Assembly (NCBI GenBank): GCA_008692225.1
Contig: VICG01000006.1
Span: 377,501-441,500 of the forward strand
Direction: 5' to 3'
DNA length: 64,000 nucleotides
DNA from: Monilinia fructicola
Lineage: Eukaryota > Ascomycota > Leotiomycetes > Helotiales > Sclerotiniaceae
The translations under genes and the position numbers were made by a program. The notes under the pieces were generated by a model that was not told the origin of the DNA, did not search any database, and saw only the letters and a program-made list of their open reading frames with translations. This document shows positions 13,201-25,500 of this stretch, piece by piece (the first letter of the stretch is position 1; each line of letters begins with the position of its first letter).

Positions 13201-13741
13201 ATCGATGGAGGTCCTCTATGGTCATCATATGAGTCTGTTGACATAACAGAAGCTTGATACGATCTGCGATCAGAGGAAGGCCTAATATTTCCTGCATGTG
13301 AGCTTTTTTGATTTTTCAACTTAGATTCCAGAGAAGACAAAGGAGATTGAACAGGATGCCTAAGAGACCTTCTGCGCGAGGGACCATCAGGAAGAACGGG
13401 CAGCAGATGCGCGATATCGACTTGGTGACTGGCATCCATAGCTGTTGATGGTAACTTCTCTTCCTTTTGCAACTTGCAAGTTGAGATGGAATCCTCTTCT
13501 TCTTCCTTGAGAGACGCAGGATTCTCTGGGGTCCCGATAGTTTTAAGGGGTTTCCTAGGAGATAATTTAAGGGCTCGCGGTGCGAGTGGTGCTACATACG
13601 GACGGGTATCGGATCATCGTAGGAAGTTAACAAACGGATCTCTGAGCCATGTCGATTATGTCCTGCAGGTGTTTGATCATATTCATCTACATATGTTTCT
13701 GAATACATCGGAGGCATCGACGGGGTATTTGATCGATCCAT
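10211..13741 (-). CDS. Chitin synthase, probable class I
   Basis: Membrane glycosyltransferase polymerising GlcNAc from UDP-GlcNAc into cell-wall chitin. Read from ATG at 13741 ([11 protein letters not shown]). Exons are 13741-11431 and 11380-10211, with a 50-bp intron (GTAAGT...TCCAG). The catalytic core starts with [12 protein letters not shown] and [15 protein letters not shown], then [22 protein letters not shown], an EDRILCWE block and the hallmark QRRRWLNG. About six to seven C-terminal membrane segments follow ([21 protein letters not shown]). NGEL-IECK-type spacing fits class I rather than class II. The N-terminus, before the core, is long and carries about five copies of a [12 protein letters not shown] repeat. 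Three frame breaks occur: near 13592-13612 (net +2 or -1), an extra T in CAA-T-TAT at 11593-11594, and one in CTT-T-CTC at 11216-11218. With these corrected the length is about 1158 residues, longer than the usual 900 or so. I regard the gene as functional and the breaks as sequence errors. Confidence 0.92.
13000..13245 (-). repeat. Repeat coding [12 protein letters not shown] in chitin synthase N-terminus
   Basis: Within the chitin synthase CDS about five imperfect tandem units of roughly 42-48 bp each encode [12 protein letters not shown] or shortened forms (one lacks HRR, one has DDD and RAPS). Copy number probably varies between strains; that is inference. Confidence 0.75.
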
Positions 13742-16159
13742 GTTTTAATTATGTTGATTCGTAAATTGCGACCAAAATGCGCCTATCCAATTGTTTGGGG
13801 AATGCGAATATTTACTCTTCCATAAATGGCTTTGGGGGGAAATATTGGCGGAAGTGGAAGCGAATGTTTTGGTGTACTTGGAAAGATTTGAAATAAATTT
13901 GGAATCTTCGGCTCTCGTTTTGTTAATTTTCTTTTTATCTCTTGCGATATCAAAGATGAAAAATGAACGTATGCATTCGAGTGTGATGTTCCAGTTATCA
14001 ATTGACTTTCTCCAACATCGAATAGTTGATCAGTTGCAGTTGCAGTTGCAGTGGAGAGAGAGAGAGGATGTGGTGGTGGTGTACGGAGTAGACGCCGCCA
14101 ATACTTTTCGTTAAGGCAGGGCAGCATCAAAAAATGGATCACATCTCCACGAAATCGAATGGCGGGTATAGCAGGTTGGCATGGCAACAGCTACTCGAAC
14201 CTGGAACGATCATCAACTTTTCCCAGCCACGTTTTTCTACTCCAGCATTTAACCATGTACACAGCCATGAAAATGGAGAACTCAACATGGCATACGGCGC
14301 ACTCATCACTAAAAATACATGTTGTACCTACAGTAAAAGTCACTTGAAGGTTTGTTTCCCTAAGCAAACAAACTGGAAGAAAAGCTCTCAAGCTCGTATA
14401 GAAAGCGAGCGAGCGAGCGAGCGAATCTGATGATTCTATCAGATGGATCATGGATACATACGTAACCTTGGAAGTACTTACTAACTTACTAACTTACTTA
14501 CATACTTACTTACATACATACATACATACAGACTACATACATAACCTACACAACCTACATACATCCTTACACAACCTCTAAAATTCAAAATCAATAATCA
14601 ATCATCACAAAAGTCATATATTGAGTGAGCTTAATATAAATAGATCAATCGATAGTGCAATCGATAACTTGATCTTGGATATCAAAGCTTTCAATTTTAT
14701 CTACAGAGTAGATAGATAATAGATAATTAGATAGATAAAGATCGATATTCAAGACCTTCAACCTATCTACTACCTCCCTGTATCAAAAGAACATCGTCAT
14801 CAATCATCAATCATCAATCAATCATCTTACATCGAGACCTTTGCTTGCACAGATACTTGCGCGTTCACATCGCTACACCCTACTCTCTCTGCACGTAGAT
14901 GTATAAGCGACAATTAGACTAATTATCATCTAATTACCTAGGCATTTCAAATTGTCAATGGATATACATAAAGACCTATATACCTACCTACCTACCTACC
15001 TACCTACCTATTATAGATAACAGGAAGGTAGATAGAAACATGACGAAAAATCCCCATAAATAAAAAGAAAACAGATGTTTTCCATTTATTTCCTATTGGC
15101 AACAAAATAATCAATCATGCCATCATCCACTCAGAAAGAAAAGATCAATTACAGTATTAAACACAGGTGACAGGAGAGATGCAAGCCGACAAATCCGTAG
15201 GTACTAGGCAAGCCCTGGAGATAAACAACAATACAAAAAGGTCTAGAGCCAATCCCTCCAGGTGACTAACTGACTAATGGACCAACTGATTGACTGACTG
15301 ACTGTACCTACTAGGTAGGTACTCATCTAACGAGAATAAATGATATCAGATTAGATGAACAAACTCAGATTACTTGTATAAATGCTTGGGCGATGCTGAT
15401 CCTATTCACCCCTCACTCACTTGGAATTGTTCTAGCTTCTAGCTTAATTGTTCACTTGATTATGATCAAGAAAACATAAATACAAACATAAACATCCATG
15501 GATAGACTTAAAGATAAAGATAAATAAATTTCTTGTTATTCATATCCATCCATACTCTTTGTACATTTTGACCTTCGCTCTTCCGGTCCGTCCCTGAATC
15601 CACGAGTTCCACCCATCTTTATTAAATTCTTACTACTACTACTACTACTTTCATACAAAGCAAACATACATAATGTAACTTCACCTCACCTCAAAAAGTC
15701 ACACACTTGATGAAAGGATATCTGGCAACTATATCTTTTAACGTTTCTAAGAAAATCCGCGTTCGTATGATCGTAAATATACACAAAAAGGTTATCCTCC
15801 CAACCTCCCGCCTTTCCTTCATTCTTCAATAATATCTTCCTATCTTTTTGACCCCCTGCACCCCAGGTTCATCCTTTCTCTCAACATAGAATAGAATAAA
15901 AAAGCCTTCTGTATCAAAAATCTAAACCGAAAAAGAATGGAAGAGATTTTATATGATGTAAGAAGGGGGTATAATGGCGATACCCAACGCCAAATGGATT
16001 TATTACAGAAAACAACAAGGAAAATGGTGAGCGTAATACTCGTATTCAGACATTGCTGAGATTTTGGGAATATATGATACAGTGAGATAAGGCAAGGTTG
16101 CCTTCATGTATTTTGGGGGTATATGTTGCGAAAAAAAGAAATTAAAATGAGTATCATGT
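13742..16159. other. Intergenic, chitin synthase promoter and Msb2 3' flank
   Basis: Both flanking genes are on the minus strand, so this holds the chitin synthase promoter and the Msb2 terminator. Short repeats include gagc (14404-14426), actt/acata (14474-14530) and acctacct (14984-15010). Long purine/pyrimidine-biased stretches lie within 500 bp of the chitin synthase start. No coding region is supported. Confidence 0.5.
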
Positions 16160-19100
16160 TCAATTCCATCCCAATGAATTCTCGGCCATCATTGGTGCTG
16201 AGATTTGTTGAGTTCGAGCGGAATTCCCAGCACTTCTTCCACTTCCACCACTATCTCTATCATTTCCTCCAGCACCGGGTGTCATACGACCACCAGACAT
16301 GAAAGCACCACCAGTGTAAGCACCAGATTGTCTCATCTCTGCAGGATTCATGAGAGAGTTTGAGCGACGATGGCTAAGCTTACGTTTCTTGTATCTTCTA
16401 GCGATGAAGAACATAGCAGCACCATATGCAGCAGCGGCTCCAGCCGCTCCAACAACAATACCAGCCGTGGTGCTCTTAACCTTTGGAGATGTGTTTTGAG
16501 CGTCGGTATTGAAAACACCACTGTTTCCGGAAGCACTAGTAGTTGCTGCAGAGCCTGGATTATTTGTACCAGTTCCGGATCCACCTTCAAGAGTCGAACC
16601 AGGAGTTAATGGAATTGAAGGGTTGATGTAGCTGATCAACGTATTAACTGAAGGATCAGGGTTGTTGTAAATGGCTGCTGTAGGAGTATGTAAATCCAAT
16701 TGAAGCGTGCTGACCAAGTTGGTTGGAATGTAGGCGAGAGCCAATGTTGTAATGAAGTCCAATTGGGATTGTGTATTGTAGGGAATAAGACTGTGCATAA
16801 CAACTTGTTCTTGCTTGATTCCTAATCCATCCGCAATACCTATAGGAAGATATTGGAAGATCTGTGCAGATGAAAGTGGGTTTGCTACCACAAATGCATA
16901 GTTCAATTGGAAAAGGAAACCAAGTTGAATTAATGTGGAATTTTCTGGACTTGTTGGAATAGAACCACTAGGAGTGATAACTTTTGGTAAAGTTGTCGCA
17001 AGTGCAGTGTTGGTAGGAGTAGCTTGATTTGTTGACGATGATTGTACTATGATGGTTTGTGGTAGCCACATTGATGTAGCATTATTTGTAGCTGTTGGAT
17101 AAATTGTGAGAGGTGCTGCTGTCTGGGTAGCCGTTTCAGTTTCGACGATTGAAGTGGTACTTTCATCAACGGGAGCGACGGTTGATGGAACAGCTGTGGG
17201 GAAGACGTGATTGGTGCTGTAGAGGCTGAACTTGCAGATGTTACAGTTGCCGATGAAGCTGCCGTTGAAGAGACATTGGTTGATGTTGGATTTGGGGTCG
17301 TCGTGGCCGAAACTGATGTTCCAATATTTGACAGGCTTGATGCAGGACTGGAAGATGGAGAAATGGAGGTGTCCGTGGCATTGGCTGATGCACTAGTAAG
17401 TGAAGATTGGGATGAGGTCGGTACAGTAACAACTCCTGTTCCTGAACTTGATGTGAGTGTAGATGATCCGGTTTGAACACTCGTGGAGAAGGTAGTGCCA
17501 GATACTGATATTAAGGTTTGGTTGCCACTAGCCGTAGTTGGGACGACAGTTCCCGATGTTGCCGAAGAAGATGTTGAGACGACCGTTCCTGATGTTGCCG
17601 AAGAGGATGTTGGGAGGACAGTTCCGGGCGTGGTTGAAGAAGATCCAAGGCTAATTGAGGTACTTGAAGTAAGATCTGCCCCGGAAGTGACAACTGTAGC
17701 ATTTGGAGCACTAGTAGCACTTGATAAACCACCAGTGATCGTGGCGGATGAATCACTGCTTGTACTGGATCCAAGAATACTCGAAATAATACTAACCAAA
17801 GGAGTTGAAGTGACAGAAGAGGAAGTGGTATAACTAGCAGTTCCGGAAGAAAGATCGGTTGATGAACCAATAATTGGGGTAACTCCAGAAACAACAGATG
17901 ATCCTGTCAATGATGCACTTGATGAGGTTAATGTGGCTGAGGCACTTATGCCGGTTCCGCTCAAACTTGTGGTTGGGGCACTATTTGATGAAACACCTGA
18001 TGACAAAGTTGAGGTTACTGAGCTTAAGCCTGAAGTAACGGATCCAAGAATGGAAGTAACATCAGAAAGAACACCAGTCGATGCTGGGGTAGAAGATCCA
18101 GTGAAGGTGGAACTAATCCCTGTGGCCGGGCCAGTGGTTGCCGAAAATGATGCTGAAGCAGTATTTGAGGCATCAGTATTGGTCAAACTACCCGTTGGAG
18201 AAATCAGATCACTAGAATTTGAACCAGTAGCAGTCGGGAGTAATTCGGACGTTGGCGATCCAAAATTTGAAGTTACGGATGCTAAATCAGACGTAGCTCC
18301 AGATACAACAGATGATAATAAACTTCCTGGAGTAGTAGTTGATGCATATCCACTAGAAACGCCAGTTGAAGATCCGGTAATGCCTGTAGATGGGGTGGGA
18401 GTACCCAAATCTGTTGCAGATAGTGATACACCTGTAGTAGATTCACTCACAGCCGTCGATGATGCTGAAGCCGAAGCACTAACATCTGCGGAAGAGGTGG
18501 TTAATGTTGGGAGGATATCAGATGTAACTCCGGATACAACAGATGAGCCACCAATTAAAGATGAAAGTAGATCACCAGAAGACGAACTGGCTACCGAGCT
18601 GTAAATTGGAGCAGTTCCTGTAGAAGCACTAGTAATTCCTGATACACTTGTAGGTGCTGAAATACCTGCAGAAGCAGTGTTTTGAAGCCGAAACATCCGG
18701 TACACCAGTGGATGGACCAACAACACCAGTTGGAGTGCTTTCAGATGAAATACCTGTGGTCGGTCCGGTAACTCCAACAGTTGAACTTGGGGCTGAAGAA
18801 TCAGATGACAAAATAGCACTTGTGACTGGAGAGACTGCAGTTCCTACACTTGAAGTGACCCCACCAACTACACTACTTAACCCGGTACCAATCGATCCCA
18901 AAATGCCAGATCCGCTAGTCGAATCAGAAGCAGGGGCAGTAGTTGCTGCTGATCCTGAGTATGATACTCCAGATGACGAAACAGTTGGGACGGATACCGG
19001 AGAGGCATTCGTATCAGAAGAGCTTCCAACCAAAGTGCCCGAACCGGTCAACACTCCACTTGGTCCAAATGTGATTCCACCAGAAGATGAAGCAGCCGAA

Positions 19101-21547
19101 GCTGTTGGAGAACTTTGAGAACCATATCCTGAAGTTGTGGTAGGAAGAATGATTATTGATGGGATTAAGCCGGTAGAAGCGACAATTGGTTCCAAAAGGT
19201 TTGAGCTTGAACTAGCTGGCGATGGAATTGATGACGGAGATATAATTGAACTTGGGACTGAGCCAGTTGGAACAACACTGCTGGATGAGGCTACAATTGT
19301 AGTCGGAGCTGAACCAGTTCCAACGCTACCACTAGATGGATATACGATTGTACTTGGAGCTGAACCAGTTGGAACAACACTGCTGGATGAGGCTACAATT
19401 GTAGTCGGAGCTGAACCCGTTCCAACGCTACCACTAGATGGATATACGATTGTACTTGGAGCTGAACCAGTTGGAACAACACTGCTGGATGGATATACGA
19501 TTGTACTTGGAGCTGAACCAGTTCCCACGATATCTATTGAAGATGATGATCCAGTTGGTACTGCATAGGATGTTGGAGATCCTGATGGGGAAGAATTGGA
19601 AATAATAATTGGAGCAGTACCAGTAGATGGTCCAGAAATACCTGGGGCAGTTGAGCTTGGAATTGTTGTTTCTGTAGCACTAGTGTGAATGACGGTTGGT
19701 GCAGTACCAGTGGATGGGCCAGAAATTCCTTCAGTGAAGCTTGAGCTTAAGCTTGGAACTGATGTTTCTGTAGCACCAGTTTGAACAAACGTTGGTGCAG
19801 TACCAGTAGATGGGCCAGAGATTCCTTCAGTGAAACTTGAGCTTAAGCTTGGCGTTTCTGTAGCACTAGTTTGAATAAAGGTTGGTGCTGTACCAGTAGA
19901 TGGGCCAGAGATTCCTTCAGTGAAGCTTGAGCTTGCAGTTTGGTGTTTCTGTAACACTAGTTTGAATAAAGGTTGGTGCTGTACCAGTAGATGGGCCAGA
20001 AATTCCTTCAGTAAAGCTTGAGCTTGAACTTGGTGTTTCAGCACTAGTTTGAACAAACGTTGGTGCTGTACCAGTAGATGGGCCAGAAATTCCTTCAGTG
20101 AAACTTGAGCTTACAGTTGGCGTTTCTGTAGCACTAGTTTGAATGAAGGTTGGTGCTGTACCAGTAGACGGGCCAGAAAGTCCTTCAGTGAAGCTTGAGC
20201 TTGAGCTTGGAACTGGTGTTTCTGTAGCACTAGTTTGAATGAAGGTTGGTGCAGTACCAGTAGACGGGCCAGAAAGTCCTTCGGTGAAGCTTGAGCTTGA
20301 GCTTGAACTTTGAATTGGCGTTTCTGTGGCACTAGTCTGGATAAAGCTTGGTGCTGTACCAGTAGATGGACCAGAAACTCCAGATGTATCAGAAGTTGGA
20401 GAACTTGAAGCACTGAAGACACTAGTAGTGGCGCTCGAGGCTGTAGATATACCGGTAGGAGTTCCAGTTAAACCCAATCCAAGGGAGAGATCGATACTTG
20501 AACTGCTAGAGCTGCTTTGGTAATTCCACTGATTTTGTAGTAGCTGCTGAGACTCCAACAAGCACATATGAACTCGAGTAAGATGATTCAGTGGTAATTG
20601 AAGGACTAGGGACTCCAGTTGATGCACCCGTGATTCCATCTGCAATTGAACTGGACCAAACTAGTGGTTGTAGGGACGGATACAATAGTTGGGGTTGTTC
20701 CGGTGGAAGCCCCAGAAACTCCAGGAATATAAGTAGGGGCAACAGATTCTACCGAAGAACTGATAGAGCTAGAACTGGGCACAGGGAGCGATTCAATGGA
20801 TGAGAAACTAGAAGAGGCAGTTGATACACCGTCCACAGTGGAACTCGAGAGGCTCGTTGTTGAAGGTGGTGGAGGTGGAGGTGAAGGTACAATGGTTTGG
20901 CTTGTTCCAGTTAAAGCTCCAGAAAATCCAGTACTAGAACTCGTTGGGACGCTCAAAACCGATGAGCTTGATGCGACAGGCTGGGTTGAATAACTTGATA
21001 ATGAAGAACTTGGCGAAGAAGTGGAATCAACTGAAGAAACCGAAACCGAAGTCGAACTCAAACTCGTGGTTGGTAAACTTGGGGCAAGATAAGTAGTTGT
21101 AGTTCCGGCATCACTGCTCAAAGTTGAAGAAACTACCACACTACTCGATGATGCAGTGCTAGAAGAAAAGGTCGAAGCCAAAGTCGAAGTCGAAGTCGAA
21201 CTCGATACAGGTAAAGGTAAAGAACTTGCAGCCGTTGATCCCAAACTGAGTATATCTGAGATTGAATCGAAAAAGGAGTGACTTGAAGATTGCCTATCAT
21301 AGGTCGTCGTCATATCTTCATCTGGATCGTCGGTTTCTGAACGTCTCGTCGAGGAGAGCGGGGAAGTAATAGTAGATCCATACTTTGTGTTTGACGCTTG
21401 AGCCGGTGTATTGCTTGTAATGGTATTGTTTTGAGAGGCTTGTCTTTTGATTTCTCGTGGAAAGTAATATTTGGGTCGATCCCCTTCTGCGGAGGTGAAC
21501 GAGGAAAGAATGGCCAAGGAGGCCAAGAATAACGAAGGTGTGTGCAT
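16160..21547 (-). CDS. MSB2: Msb2-like signalling mucin (osmo/surface sensor)
   Basis: Type I membrane mucin that, in fungi, acts upstream of the filamentation or pathogenicity MAPK cascade. No introns are needed; about 1795 residues. It starts MHTPSLFLASLAILSSFTSA, a clear signal peptide. About 1,450 Ser/Thr-rich residues follow, with tandem ISGPSTGTAPTFIQTSATETP units (about 19600-20400) and SAPTTIV units (19250-19530). Then comes the Hkr1/Msb2 homology region from MWLPQTIIVQ through NPLSSAQIFQYLPIGIADGLG to YNNPDPSVNTLISYINPSIPL. One membrane helix (AGIVVGAAGAAAAYGAAMFF) and a basic tail, ARRYKKRKLSHRRSNS and NPAEMRQSG, complete it. The frame changes five times: extra bases near 20656, 20514-20536, 19939-19941 and 18680-18683, and a net -1 or +2 at 17198-17201. 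Together they cancel modulo three. The family call rests on architecture, homology region and tail; gene symbol by homology. Confidence 0.85.
19230..20430 (-). repeat. Mucin tandem repeats within Msb2
   Basis: Two coding minisatellites. About nine units of 80-100 bp encode (S)FTEGISGPSTGTAPTFIQTSATETP between about 19600 and 20400. A block at about 19250-19530 alternates SAPSTIVYPSSG and SAPTTIVASSSSVVPTG, in long nearly identical 130-bp units. They form the Ser/Thr glycosylation platform of the mucin domain. Confidence 0.85.
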
Positions 21548-23420
21548 GATTGTAATATATCTCACGTATCTCAAGTTCTGTCGTATGGTTTGATTATCGA
21601 GATGTTGAGATTTCCAAAAGAATTGATTGGGGCGCGAATGTATTTTGAATCTGAATATGGAATCAGTTGAAGCTCAAACTTGATACGAGAATAATGAACG
21701 ATTAATGATTAATGATTGATGACGACGATGGATGGCGTTGTTGTGATGAGGAATGGCCGCGGCCAGCACAGGTTGAAGATTGGAAACTAACTGACTGTCA
21801 GGGCGAATAGATGATAACGAGTGTACTTGACAAAAAATGTCAAAGAGTGTGTCTAATGATAAATTGCCATTAGTATGTCGTCAATATATGAAAGCAGAAT
21901 CGCATGAATGATCAGCATCAATTCAAAAAGTCAATAATTCAGACGAAAGGGTTGCGACTGGACTGATATTGACTGATGTTGACTGATATTGACTGATATT
22001 CATTCCAGATGAATATCGCGACAACACGGCGAAAGAAAGAGGTGTCGGCCGTCTATCATCATCTATCCGTCCTCTGTCAAATGTCATCCGTCATCCGTCA
22101 TCTACACCAACCCCCAACGTCCAACATCCCAACGTCTAACAATGAAGGTTCCTTGGTGAACGGATTGCGACTCACTTCTTAAAATTAATGGTACCAGATC
22201 GTATATATGAGTAAGTCGAGAGAGTCTAAAGGAGTGTCGTGACGAGAAATCGTCAATTGATTTTGGGGTTGGTAGATCCTCCTTTCACAACTTCGAATCG
22301 AAGCAAATCATCTACGAGCGATCATTCTTCATAAGCCTCCCGAGGCTCTAAAAATTAAAAGGTGCTGACAATCTCGGTCGATGGAAATATGTGCGAGCAA
22401 GTTGCACGTCGCCTTCGATTGTTGAATAATGTTCCTGATGAGGTGTCGGGGTAGGAGGTGTGGAGAGTGAGAGAGAGGGAGGAGGTGAGGTGAGGTGAGG
22501 TGAGGTCGGAAAGAGGTGATGATGGGTGGAGAAGGAGGAGGAGGGTTGATGGAATGAATGAATTAAATGAATGGATGGATAGACACAGTAAGTAGAATTT
22601 GAAGTGGCCTCGATTTCTTTGAATAGAGAGGAACCTTGCCTTGGGGCCTTGGGGCCTGGTCAGTTGTAAAGCTTTCAGGGCGAGGATTGAGAGATTTCAG
22701 TGGATCCTTTCAAGTTGTGGAACGCAGGTGTGCGGGCCAGGGAGGAAAGTTACTAACTAGAATCATACAGTAGAGGTTAGGTAGGGGGAACGTTCGTAGT
22801 ATAGACCAGGAACCAAAAAAGTAGTCAGCTAACTAGAGGGGGCCGTGAGATGAGAGGAAGGAGGAAACGGGAAGAGGAAGGGCAGAGAGACGGTTGGTTG
22901 TAGATGTGGATGTAAATGTAGATGTGAATGTAGATGTGGATGTAGATGTAGAAGTAGATCTAATAAATGTAGTTGTAGAAGTAGATCTAAATGTACGGTG
23001 CAGGTCCAAGTCTAAACCTCAATCTACATCTAAACCCAAATCCAAATCCAATTGTATAACCAAACAGTAGGATGGATGATCAAGAGTACACAATGGGAGA
23101 ATGATACATAGTTCTTACGGAGGGGAGGGTATGATGAAGGTATACGATACACCAAAAGGATGTGATGGGATGAATTGGGACAAGAATCTACTGTATTGTA
23201 ACCATAGTTACGATCATAAAACTTCCTTTACAATGCATCCTAGCACATGTACATACGGAGTACATGCAAGATAGCGGGCAAAGGGCAAACAAAAGGAAGC
23301 ACAATCAAAATGCAGATGAAGCAAGCTAATTCATAAAATACAACCAAAGACATGAACTATTCATTCATATTTGTTGATATTGATATTGATATTGATTATG
23401 ATTTTGACTCTCTTACTCTC

Positions 23421-23424
23421 TTCT

Positions 23425-23461
<37 letters not shown>
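23421..23461. repeat. (CT)n microsatellite
   Basis: About 20 uninterrupted CT dinucleotides followed by a T-run. Confidence 0.95.
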
Positions 23462-23469
<8 letters not shown>

Positions 23470-24081
23470 CTTCCTTCTTCCTTCTCTCTCTTCTTCCTCC
23501 TCTCCCTCTTTTCACATTTTCATCTTTTTTGATTCATTTAGTTTTCCTTTCCACCAAGCCACAAAAGACAATCATCACTTCCCTTCCTTACCCCGTGTTA
23601 CTCTCGTCTAAATGATAAACCCAGCATCTTTTTTCAATTTTAGGCTCAAACTCACCAATAGGAATGAATAATTTGTGGCTAGTATGTTTTAAATTAAGCC
23701 TTTAATCACAATTTAATATCCGAACTCATACCAAGTGGTCTAAGTAGATACTACAGTAGATGGATATAGCAGGTAAAGTGTCGGGGGGTGGGTGTATTGT
23801 GAAAACAAGGGGCCAGGATGAATAGATGCTGTATGGAAAGAGGCGTTTTTTTCCATTTTTTTTAAGATGGATAATTGAGCAAGCAATACGTAATGCTGAA
23901 TGAAGGAGATATGCTCGGCAATTGTTTTAAGATCAATCAAATTTGGTATGAGTTACCCAAGTACAAAGCTGGACCGTGGATATTGGATAATGATCACAAT
24001 ATTGTTTCTTACGCATGATGGGGTATGGCAGGATAATTAAGGGAGTCATTGGTGGGATGGAAACGGATTGTTTGACATATA

Positions 24082-24086
<5 letters not shown>

Positions 24087-24126
<40 letters not shown>

Positions 24127-24132
24127 GAGAGA
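24087..24132. repeat. (GA)n microsatellite
   Basis: About 20 GA dinucleotides with one GTGA interruption near the right end. Confidence 0.95.
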
Positions 24133-24632
24133 GACAGAGAGAACAAAATAGCATGTACAATACAGTGTCGGGTGTACAATGTAACTACGTATGTACTCTG
24201 TGCTGGACTAGGTATATGGATTGCACAAAAAACCTCAAGTCCTAGTACATACATACTCTGTACATTCAAAACCATAACCACGACCGTTTCCTTTCTTCCT
24301 TCGAAAGAATGACATATGCAGCTGAGCCACCACTTGGAATAATGATGTGATCAAGGGTAGGTTGGTTGGTGATATTGATGCGCCAATCCAACATTTGTTG
24401 ACTATCTCCTGCTTTATGCATGCACATTGCATAACGCACACTTATTCTAATCAGAAATGATTTTCTGATTGATATCACTACTCAATAGCTAGCCTATTGA
24501 TTCATTGAAGCTACCTTACTTTGCTTGCTATACGGAGTATGTTATGAGCAATTTTTGACGAGTTGAAAACAACCGAACTCTTCCCCTTCATTCTAATGAA
24601 TGGCAAACATCAATATTCATCTTCATATTTAT

Positions 24633-24663
<31 letters not shown>

Positions 24664-25500
24664 CACACACACACTTCCGTCACCTCTTTTAGCTTTCAGT
24701 CCAATGTCACAAAACCTCACCAATGATATTCTAAACATACCGTAATTCGTCCACCAACTCATACTTTGCTCCGTAGAGTCTATACCAACATAAGGTCCCA
24801 ACTCCTTCTGCAACAAAGCACGACAACCTTATGAAAGCGCTCAGGTCCCTGAAAAGATTGTGCTGTCGATCGTTTGGTCTAAGAACCTGCTTTAATCAGA
24901 AATAAGAAGCTCTCCCCACACATACACACACATCACTATGGATCACACCAAGAGAAATCCACTCTCCCACTCTAGCTGCGGTTGGTCATGTTCCCCATCT
25001 CACTCGTGTTCCTGTATCTAACCGCTAGATCTAACGCCATTTTCGATATCGTGCCTCGTGGGTTGGGAGGGTCGTGGTTCGCTCACCTGAGTCGAAGATT
25101 CCTGTAAATAATTAACGTGCAGTAGTAGCAAGCGTATGCAAGCGAAGACTTCTACGGAGTACTGTAATATTGTTCCTATTAATACTTCTGCTTTCCCTCC
25201 ATACTTGATCCAATGAAGTATGGGAAGAAGCCTGTGGCATGGGGTAATTAGATAATAACATTGGCATCAATTTGAGAATGCTGTCTGTCAATCTGAGCAA
25301 TCCGTGCGACCAAGATTCATAAGGGGTATGGGTACATCAATACAGAGTACGATATACATTTAGTCAATAAGAAATCTCAAAGGTCTAGAATCCACAGCAT
25401 CAGAATTTTCTCAAATTTACTTCCGGAATGAAATTATCATCGAGATAGAGAGATTAACACTCCAGATTTACAAAACTCAATTTGACGAGTAAAACGAAAC

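Larger units (their letters stand above)
21548..25500. other. Upstream region of Msb2, no gene
   Basis: Probably contains the Msb2 promoter and 5' UTR near 21548-22400. Repeats: GGTGA units (22480-22505), interleaved gatgtagatgt (22900-22985), TCTCTC (23421-23461) and GAGAGA (24087-24125). A tgatattgac repeat occurs at 21960-22000. No coding frame with family resemblance was found on either strand. Confidence 0.45.

Noticed and set aside
17207..19568. Several plus-strand frames of 89-223 codons rich in Val, Glu and Pro
   Set aside because: Antisense of the Ser/Thr-rich Msb2 mucin domain; low-complexity reverse translation.
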